Below, piece by piece: positions 58,079-64,000 of a DNA stretch of 64,000 bases. Within the stretch, counting starts at the first letter, position 1. Each line of letters begins with the position of its first letter. The position numbers and the translations under genes were made by a program. The stretch comes from Clostridiales bacterium (GTDB taxonomy: Bacteria > Bacillota > Clostridia > Oscillospirales > Oscillospiraceae), in NCBI GenBank assembly GCA_022764045.1, contig JALERU010000058.1:27888-91887 (forward strand), written 5' to 3'. Under the pieces are notes generated by a model. The model saw only the letters and a list, made by a program, of their open reading frames with translations. It did not search any database and was not told the DNA's origin.

Positions 58079-59029
58079 ATGGAAAAAGTATTCCCCGAAT
58101 CTGTCCGGGCCGAACAAAAAACGGCCGGCCGCGTCAGGCGGGAGGCCCCCAAGGGCGCCAAAGCCAAGGATATTCTGGAGGCCATGATGAGCCTGCTCTT
58201 CCTGCTGTGCGGCATTGTGGCGGTGGCCTTTGTGCTTCTCATCAGCGGGTATCTCATCGTCTCCGGGGTGCCTGCCATCCGGGAGATCGGCCTGGTGGAC
58301 TTCCTGCTTGGGAAGACCTGGGCCCCCACGGCTGCGGAGCCTGCCTACGGCATCCTGCCCTTCCTCCTGACCTCGGTTTACGGCACCGCTGGGGCGGTGG
58401 CCATCGGGGTGCCGGTGGGGCTGATGACGGCCATCTACCTGTCCAAGGTGGCAAATCCCCGGATGGCCGCCGTCATCCACACCGCCGTGGAGCTGCTGGC
58501 GGGAATCCCCTCGGTGGTCTATGGCCTGGTGGGCATGATCGTGCTGGTGCCCGGCATCCAGCGGGCCTTCAGGCTGTCCTCGGGAGCCTGCCTGCTGGCG
58601 GCTATTCTGGTGCTGGCGGTGATGATCCTGCCCTCCATCATCAGCGTCTCTGAAACCGCCCTGCGCGCGGTGCCCCAGGAGTATGAGCAGGCCTCCCTGG
58701 CCCTGGGAGCCACCCACTTGGAGACGGTGTTCCGGGTCTCCGTGCCCGCCGCCCGCAGCGGGGTGGCCACCGCCGTGGTGCTGGGGGTGGGCCGGGCCAT
58801 CGGCGAGGCCATGGCCATCATCATGGTGGCGGGCAACGTGGCCAACCTGCCGGGGCTGTTCACCTCGGTGCGCTTCCTGACCACCGCCATCGCCTCGGAA
58901 ATGTCCTACGCCTCAGTGGGCAGCCTCCAGCGGCAGGCCCTGTTTTCCATCGGCCTGGTGCTCTTCCTGTTCATTATGCTCATCAACGTCTTCCTGAACG
59001 CCTGTATCAAGAGAAAGAAGGGGAACTGA
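58079..59029 (+). CDS. pstC: PstC phosphate ABC transporter permease
   Basis: A 316-aa permease with six membrane helices and the binding-protein-dependent transport loop (EYEQASLALGATHLETVFRVSVPAA region). AAAAGGAG lies before ATG 58079. A basic, soluble N-terminus of about 35 residues precedes TM1. The stop touches pstA (next ATG one base later). Confidence 0.94.
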   Translation: MEKVFPESVRAEQKTAGRVRREAPKGAKAKDILEAMMSLLFLLCGIVAVAFVLLISGYLIVSGVPAIREIGLVDFLLGKTWAPTAAEPAYGILPFLLTSVYGTAGAVAIGVPVGLMTAIYLSKVANPRMAAVIHTAVELLAGIPSVVYGLVGMIVLVPGIQRAFRLSSGACLLAAILVLAVMILPSIISVSETALRAVPQEYEQASLALGATHLETVFRVSVPAARSGVATAVVLGVGRAIGEAMAIIMVAGNVANLPGLFTSVRFLTTAIASEMSYASVGSLQRQALFSIGLVLFLFIMLINVFLNACIKRKKGN

Positions 59030-59884
59030 ATGCACACACTCTCGCCCCGCCGAAAGGCCTATGACCGGTGCCTGCGGGGGCTGCTCCACCTCTGTGCGGG
59101 CCTCACCTGCGCGCTGCTGGTCTTTCTCATCGGCTACATCTTTTTCCGGGGGCTGGGGAACCTCAGCTGGGAACTGCTGTCCACCCAGACCAGCTATATT
59201 CAGGATACCATCGGCATCCTGCCCAACTTCCTCAACACCCTTTACATCATCCTCCTGGCCATGGCCATCGTCCTCCCCCTGGGGGTGGGGGCGGCCATCT
59301 ACCTGACAGAGTACGCCGGGAACCGGAAGGTGGTGGCCCTCATTGAGTTTGCCACCGAGACCCTCACCGGCATCCCCTCCATCCTCTTCGGCCTGGTGGG
59401 TATGCTCTTTTTCCTCCAGCTCATGGGCCTGAAGGCCGGGATTCTGGCCGGCGGCCTGACCCTGGTGATGATGATTCTCCCCACCATCGTCCGCACCACC
59501 CAGGAGAGCCTGAAGACCGTGCCCCAGTCCTATCGGGAGGGGGCCCTGGCCCTGGGAGCGGGCAAGTGGCACATGGTGCGCACCGTGGTCCTCCCCAACG
59601 CCGTGGACGGCATCGTCACTGGCTGCATCCTGGCCGTGGGCCGGATTGTGGGGGAGTCGGCCGCCCTGCTGTTCACCGCGGGCTTTGGCTTGGAGCTGAA
59701 TCACTTCCTCACCTCCCTCCAGGCCTCCTCCGCCACCCTGACGGTGGCCCTGTACGTCTACGCCAACGAGCGGGGGGAGACGGGGGTGGCCTTCGCCATC
59801 GCCGCCGTCCTGATGCTCCTGGTGCTTCTCATCAACTTTGCCGCCTCTCTGGCGGGCAAGAAACGCAAAGGAAAGGCGGGCTGA
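59030..59884 (+). CDS. pstA: PstA phosphate ABC transporter permease
   Basis: A 284-aa permease with six membrane helices and the loop SYREGALALGAGKWHMVRTVVLP that docks with the ATPase. Partner of PstC. Starts one base after the pstC stop. Confidence 0.94.
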   Translation: MHTLSPRRKAYDRCLRGLLHLCAGLTCALLVFLIGYIFFRGLGNLSWELLSTQTSYIQDTIGILPNFLNTLYIILLAMAIVLPLGVGAAIYLTEYAGNRKVVALIEFATETLTGIPSILFGLVGMLFFLQLMGLKAGILAGGLTLVMMILPTIVRTTQESLKTVPQSYREGALALGAGKWHMVRTVVLPNAVDGIVTGCILAVGRIVGESAALLFTAGFGLELNHFLTSLQASSATLTVALYVYANERGETGVAFAIAAVLMLLVLLINFAASLAGKKRKGKAG

Positions 59885-59887
59885 CCC

Positions 59888-60676
59888 ATGGCAGCAGAGA
59901 TCATTACCGCAAAGTCCCTGAATCTGTGGTACGGCGCCGACGGCAAGACCAGCGCCGCCAACCGGGGACACCACGCCCTGAAAGAGATCAACGTGGACAT
60001 CCCCGCCCACCAGATCACCGCCCTCATCGGCCCCTCGGGCTGTGGAAAATCCACCTTTTTGAAGACTCTCAACCGCATGAACGATCTGGTCCCCGGGGTC
60101 CACATCGAGGGGGAGGTCTGTTTTGACGGGCGGAACATTTTCGACAAGGACCTGGACCCCACCTGGCTGCGCAAACAGGTGGGCATGGTCTTCCAAAAGG
60201 CCAACCCCTTCCCCATGTCCATCTATGACAACGTGGCTTACGGCCCTTGGACCCACGGGGTCCGCAGCCGGGGGGAGCTGGACGCCATTGTGGAAAAGTC
60301 CCTGCGGGACGCGGCCATCTGGGACGAGGTGAAGGACCGGCTGAAGAAAAGCGCCCTGGGCCTGTCGGGGGGACAGCAGCAGCGGCTGTGCATCGCCCGG
60401 GCCTTGGCCAACCAGCCGGAGGTGCTGCTGATGGATGAATCCACCTCGGCCCTGGACCCCATCTCCACGGCCAAAATCGAGGACCTGGCGGTGGAGCTGA
60501 AAGAGAACTACACCGTCATTATGGTCACCCACAACATGCAGCAGGCCGTGCGGGTGTCGGATAAGACCGCCTTTTTCCTGCTGGGGGAGCTGGTGGAGTT
60601 TGACGACACCGACAGGCTCTTCTCCATGCCCAAGGACAAGCGGACCGAGGAGTATATCACAGGGAGGTTTGGATGA
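59888..60676 (+). CDS. pstB: PstB phosphate ABC transporter ATPase
   Basis: A 262-aa ATPase: Walker [11 protein letters not shown]-loop [11 protein letters not shown], signature LSGGQQQRL, Walker B VLLMDEST, switch His in VTHNMQQA. Family-typical PstB sequence [12 protein letters not shown]. Overlaps phoU (ATGATG at 60673). Confidence 0.97.
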   Translation: MAAEIITAKSLNLWYGADGKTSAANRGHHALKEINVDIPAHQITALIGPSGCGKSTFLKTLNRMNDLVPGVHIEGEVCFDGRNIFDKDLDPTWLRKQVGMVFQKANPFPMSIYDNVAYGPWTHGVRSRGELDAIVEKSLRDAAIWDEVKDRLKKSALGLSGGQQQRLCIARALANQPEVLLMDESTSALDPISTAKIEDLAVELKENYTVIMVTHNMQQAVRVSDKTAFFLLGELVEFDDTDRLFSMPKDKRTEEYITGRFG

Positions 60677-61356
60677 TGCGGGAGAAATACAACCAGCAGC
60701 TGGAGACCATGTACCGCCAGATGGTGGTGATGGGCAGCCTCTGCCAGCAGGCCATCGCGGCGGCAGTGAAGACCCTGGACCAGGAAGGGGAGGAGAGCCG
60801 GGCCATGGAGGCCCGGGTCTACGCCCTGGACGGGGAGATCGACGACATGGAGCGGGAGATTGAGGGCCTGTGCACCAAGCTCCTGCTGCGGCAGCAGCCG
60901 GTGGCAACCGACCTGCGCCGGATTACGGCGGCCCTAAAAATGATCACAGATTTAGAGCGCATCGGCGACCAGGCCTCGGACATCGCCGAGTTGGCCCGGT
61001 TTGTGCGCAGAGGAGGCCGGCACGAGGACCTGAAGCAGATGGCCGGCGAGGTCATCGGCATGGTCAGCCAGAGTGTGGAGGCCTTTATCCAGCTGGACCT
61101 GGACCAGGCCCGGCAGGTCATCGCCTATGACGATGTGGTGGATCGGTGGTTTGACCAGATCAAGAAGGACCTCATCCAAGGAATCGCCGCAGACAGCGCG
61201 GCGGGGGAGGAACTACTGGACGTGTTCCTGATCGCCAAATACCTGGAGCGCATCGCCGACCACGCTACCAACCTGGCCGAGTGGGTGGAATACGCCCTCA
61301 CCGGGGTCCGCTCCAAAAACGGCCAGTGGCCCGAAACACAGAAGAGCGAGCGGTGA
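60673..61356 (+). CDS. phoU: PhoU phosphate signalling protein
   Basis: A 227-aa all-helical protein made of two three-helix PhoU repeats with metal-binding ExxxD patterns ([33 protein letters not shown]). It links the Pst transporter to PhoR signalling. End of the pst operon. Confidence 0.95.
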   Translation: MMREKYNQQLETMYRQMVVMGSLCQQAIAAAVKTLDQEGEESRAMEARVYALDGEIDDMEREIEGLCTKLLLRQQPVATDLRRITAALKMITDLERIGDQASDIAELARFVRRGGRHEDLKQMAGEVIGMVSQSVEAFIQLDLDQARQVIAYDDVVDRWFDQIKKDLIQGIAADSAAGEELLDVFLIAKYLERIADHATNLAEWVEYALTGVRSKNGQWPETQKSER

Positions 61357-61412
61357 CTTAACCAAAATTTAACCCTTTTTTGGTTTTTCTTTTTACCTGA
61401 AATCCATACACT
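61357..61412 (+). promoter_or_regulatory. PhoP-controlled promoter of the Na/Pi transporter gene
   Basis: TTAACC at 61358 and 61369 (11-nt period), TTTGGTTTTT at 61379, TTTTAC at 61391 and -10 TACACT at 61407. The first box is 49 nt from the -10, as in the other Pho promoters. Confidence 0.75.
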
Positions 61413-61470
61413 CTTTGATAAGAGAGAAAACCGGAACGATGGAAAAAGAAAGACGTGAAAGGGTTACACT

Positions 61471-63216
61471 ATGGATTTATTTGATGTACTCACCTTAATT
61501 GGCGGCCTGAGCCTGTTCCTGTTCGGGATGAACCTGATGGGGGCCTCCCTGGAAAAACGGGCGGGGGGCAGCCTGAAGGGCCTGCTGGGGAAGCTGACCT
61601 CCAAGAAGCTGCTGGGGTTCCTCACGGGCCTTGGGGTCACAGCAGTGATCCAACGCTCCTCGGCCACCACGGTGATGGTGGTGGGCTTTGTGAACTCCGG
61701 CCTGCTGTCCCTGGGGCAAGCCATCAACGTGATTATGGGGGCCAACGTGGGCACCACGGTGACCGCCTGGATTTTGAGCCTGACAGGGCTGGACAGCGGA
61801 AACTTTTTTGTCCAGCTCTTAAAGCCGACCTCTTTTACTCCCGTACTGGCGCTCATCGGCGTGGGGCTGACCATGATGGCCAAGAGCGACAAGAAGAAAG
61901 ACGTGGGCATGATCCTGCTGGGCTTTGCCGTGCTGATGTTCGGCATGGACACCATGAGCGGCGCGGTGGCCGGCCTGAAGGACGTGCCGGAGTTCCAAAA
62001 CCTGCTGCTGATGTTCACCAACCCCATTTTAGGGGTGCTGGCCGGGGCGGTGCTCACCGCCATCATCCAGAGCTCCTCCGCCTCGGTGGGTATTTTGCAG
62101 GCCCTGTCGGCCACGGGGCAGGTGACCTTTGGGGCGGCCATCCCCATTATCATGGGCCAGAACATCGGCACCTGTGTCACGGCCATGCTCTCCTCGGTGG
62201 GGGCCAACAAGAACGCCAAGCGGGCGGCGATGGTCCATCTGCTCTTTAACATCGTGGGCACCACGGTGTGGCTGACGGTGTTCTATGGGGTGAACGCGGT
62301 GGTCCACTTCACCTTTGTCGCCGGCCCCATCGACCAACTGGGGATCGCCGTGGTCCACACCGCCTTTAACCTGCTGTGTACCGCCCTCCTTTTCCCCTTC
62401 TCGGGGCTGCTGGAAAAGCTGGCCTGCCGCCTGGTGCCCGACACCAAGGCCCCGGAGAAGATCCAGATCCTGGACGAGCGCCTGCTGGCCACTCCGTCCG
62501 TGGCTATCCTCCGCTGCCAGGAGGTGGCCGAGACCATGGCTCGGATCTCCATGGACGCCTTGAAGGCGAGCTGTCAGTTACTGGAAACCTATGACCCCAA
62601 AGCGGCCCGGGCCGTGCGGGAGACCGAGGAGGAGGCCGACCAGTATGAGGATATGCTGGGGACCTATCTGGTGAAGATGGGCGGGACCGATCTGAGCGCC
62701 TCGGACAGCCACATGACCGCCAAGCTCCTCCACCTGATCGGGGACTTTGAGCGGATTTCTGACCACGCGGTCAACGTGGTGGAGTCGGCGGAGGAGATGA
62801 AAAACAAGGGCCTGAGCTTCTCCTCCTCGGCCAAACGGGAGCTGTCCGTCCTCACCGCTGCGGTGGGGGAAGTGATGGACCTGGCCCTGGAGGCCTTACT
62901 CCGGGACGACCCCGCCCTGGCCGCTCAGGTGGAGCCCCTGGAGCAGGTGATCGACGCCTTGAAGGAGCAGCTTCGCACCCGGCATATCCTGCGGCTCCAG
63001 CGGGGCGAGTGCACCATCGAGCTGGGATTTGTGTGGTCGGATCTGCTCACCAATCTAGAGCGGGTGGCGGACCACTGCTCCAACATCGCCGGATGCGTAA
63101 TTGAAATGTCCCACGACAGTCTGGGCGTCCATGAGTATTTGGACGCGGTGAAGGCAGGGGGCACGGGCTTCCGGCGGGCTTACGAGAGCTACGCGGAAAA
63201 ATATGCTTTGCTGTGA
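61471..63216 (+). CDS. Na/Pi cotransporter with PhoU-like C-terminal domain
   Basis: A 581-aa protein of the NptA/YjbB type. The membrane part (1-310) has two inverted Na_Pi_cotrans repeats with QRSSATTVMVVGFVNSG and QSSSASVGILQALS, each followed by GANVGTTVT or GQNIGTCVT. The C-terminal 220 residues are PhoU-like (DFERISDHAVNVVE; NLERVADHCSNIAG). A low-affinity phosphate symporter controlled here by PhoP. GAAAGGG precedes ATG 61471. Confidence 0.93.
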   Translation: MDLFDVLTLIGGLSLFLFGMNLMGASLEKRAGGSLKGLLGKLTSKKLLGFLTGLGVTAVIQRSSATTVMVVGFVNSGLLSLGQAINVIMGANVGTTVTAWILSLTGLDSGNFFVQLLKPTSFTPVLALIGVGLTMMAKSDKKKDVGMILLGFAVLMFGMDTMSGAVAGLKDVPEFQNLLLMFTNPILGVLAGAVLTAIIQSSSASVGILQALSATGQVTFGAAIPIIMGQNIGTCVTAMLSSVGANKNAKRAAMVHLLFNIVGTTVWLTVFYGVNAVVHFTFVAGPIDQLGIAVVHTAFNLLCTALLFPFSGLLEKLACRLVPDTKAPEKIQILDERLLATPSVAILRCQEVAETMARISMDALKASCQLLETYDPKAARAVRETEEEADQYEDMLGTYLVKMGGTDLSASDSHMTAKLLHLIGDFERISDHAVNVVESAEEMKNKGLSFSSSAKRELSVLTAAVGEVMDLALEALLRDDPALAAQVEPLEQVIDALKEQLRTRHILRLQRGECTIELGFVWSDLLTNLERVADHCSNIAGCVIEMSHDSLGVHEYLDAVKAGGTGFRRAYESYAEKYALL

Positions 63217-63272
63217 CGGCGGCGCATAGAATGAAGGGCCGGGCCGGCCGGGTTGTCGAAGGGAAGGAGTGT

Positions 63273-64000
63273 GGCGCATAAATTTCGGCTTCCACCGGCG
63301 CCGTGGGCCCCACCGGCCCGGCTGGCCCCATGGGCGCGACGGGTGCAACCGGTGCGACCGGCCCCACTGGTCCTACCGGCCCTGCCGGCGCTACGGGTGC
63401 AACTGGTGCGACGGGTGCCACCGGTGCCACCGGTGCGACGGGCCCGACCGGTCCCACCGGCCCTGCCGGCGCTACGGGTGCAACTGGTGCGACGGGCGCC
63501 ACCGGTGCAACCGGTGCGACCGGCCCCACTGGTCCTACCGGCCCTGCCGGCGCTACGGGTGCAACTGGTGCGACGGGCGCCACCGGTGCGACCGGCCCGA
63601 CTGGCCCTGCTGGCGCAGCTGGTGCGGAAGGCCCCACTGGTCCTACCGGCCCTGCTGGTGCAGCCGGTGCAGCTGGTGCGGAAGGCCCCACCGGCCCGAC
63701 TGGCCCTGCTGGCGCAGCCGGTGCAGCTGGTGCGGAAGGCCCCACTGGTCCGACTGGCCCTGCTGGCGCAGCCGGTGCAGCTGGTGCGGAAGGCCCCACT
63801 GGCCCGACTGGCCCTGCTGGTGCAGCCGGCGCAGCTGGTGCGGAAGGCCCCACAGGCCCGACTGGCCCTGCTGGTCCATCCGGCGCAGCTGGTGCGGAAG
63901 GCCCCACAGGCCCGACAGGACCAGCTGGTCCACCCGGCGCAGCTGGTGCGGAAGGCCCCACCGGACCCACCGGTCCAACCGGCCCGACCCGCCCTGCAGG
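63273..64000 (+). pseudogene. Collagen-like Gly-X-Y gene, 5' end damaged, runs off the window
   Basis: An uninterrupted collagen frame opens right after a TAA at 63278-63280, and gives [17 protein letters not shown] then over 220 residues of perfect Gly-X-Y, with later units containing [13 protein letters not shown]. No ATG with a ribosome site fits: AAGGAG at 63264 is 8 nt before ATA, and a one-base change at TTCC would bring that start into frame. GTG 63303 or ATG 63330 could start translation without a good ribosome site. The last visible triplets read GPTRPAG, one Gly replaced by Arg. The minus-strand reading is an antisense shadow. Confidence 0.6.
63628..63980 (+). repeat. 54-nt tandem repeats within collagen-like region
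   Basis: From about 63628 the sequence repeats with a 54-nt period encoding [18 protein letters not shown], about six copies with drift ([18 protein letters not shown] in the last). The first half (63330-63600) repeats GATGAT and [10 protein letters not shown] units. Such arrays change length by slippage and are hard to assemble. Confidence 0.85.

Noticed and set aside
63047..63970. Long minus-strand Pro/Ala-rich open frame opposite the collagen-like repeats
   Set aside because: The plus strand gives perfect Gly-X-Y triplets; the minus-strand reading has irregular GP/AP units, no ribosome site and overlaps the real Na/Pi transporter gene.

Overview
The window reads as a chromosome segment of a GC-rich, spore-forming, low-oxygen Firmicute of the Oscillospiraceae type (the Flavonifractor / Lawsonibacter / Pseudoflavonifractor neighbourhood). 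This placement is inferred from high GC with strong AGGAGG ribosome sites, a B12-dependent ethanolamine microcompartment operon of Firmicute type with EutVW, PTS-IIC-like and TRAP transporters, collagen-like proteins, SLH-domain surface proteins and a remnant of a sporulation-type polysaccharide deacetylase. No rRNA, tRNA or CRISPR array was seen.

Layout. 1-0.9 kb: 5' part of a serine recombinase with a small upstream ORF (edge of a mobile element). 0.95-9.1 kb: dapB, ppdK, a ClC channel of lower GC, a YkvI-like transporter and a GlcD-type FAD oxidase. 9.3-9.6 kb: truncated deacetylase. 9.7-23.8 kb, minus strand: one 17-gene ethanolamine utilisation operon in the order eutV-eutW-eutA-eutB-eutC-eutL-eutM-eutE-eutM-eutT-pduL-(eut_hyp)-eutN-(pduS-like)-(pduT-like)-eutS-eutP, with an intrinsic terminator between eutW and eutA that is a candidate EutV antitermination target. 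No ethanolamine permease (EutH) or alcohol dehydrogenase (EutG) is in the window.

24-30.6 kb: a CdaR-type regulator, then an opine-dehydrogenase-family enzyme, an Asp/Glu-racemase-family enzyme and a complete TRAP transporter (P, Q, M), an apparent uncharacterised catabolic operon. 30.6-32.7 kb: MATE exporter and TetR regulator with matching 16-bp palindromes. 33-36.2 kb: niacin salvage: pncB, niaR and a PF13303-like membrane protein behind a strong promoter with a 36-bp palindrome. 36.4-37.5 kb: tiny lipoprotein, hpf and a candidate small RNA. 37.5-41.6 kb: two-component system divergent from a redox operon (TlpA-like lipoprotein, 48-aa CD1871A-type CXXC protein, NapH-like polyferredoxin). 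41.7-43 kb: GNAT and glutamate racemase.

43.2-49.3 kb: surface module: short collagen-like protein, SLH-SGNH protein, SGNH lipoprotein, DUF4358-like lipoprotein, MBOAT acyltransferase and an AlgJ/DHHW-like protein, which together suggest O-acetylation of a surface polymer. 49.4-53.8 kb: hypothetical protein, inverted-pair intergenic repeat, LytS-like kinase with an unusual response regulator, and a solitary serine recombinase. 53.8-63.2 kb: phosphate regulon (phoP, phoR, HD protein, pstSCAB, phoU, Na/Pi symporter) driven by three promoters with identical PhoP-box geometry. 63.27 kb to the end: collagen-like Gly-X-Y repeats that lack a proper start and run off the window.
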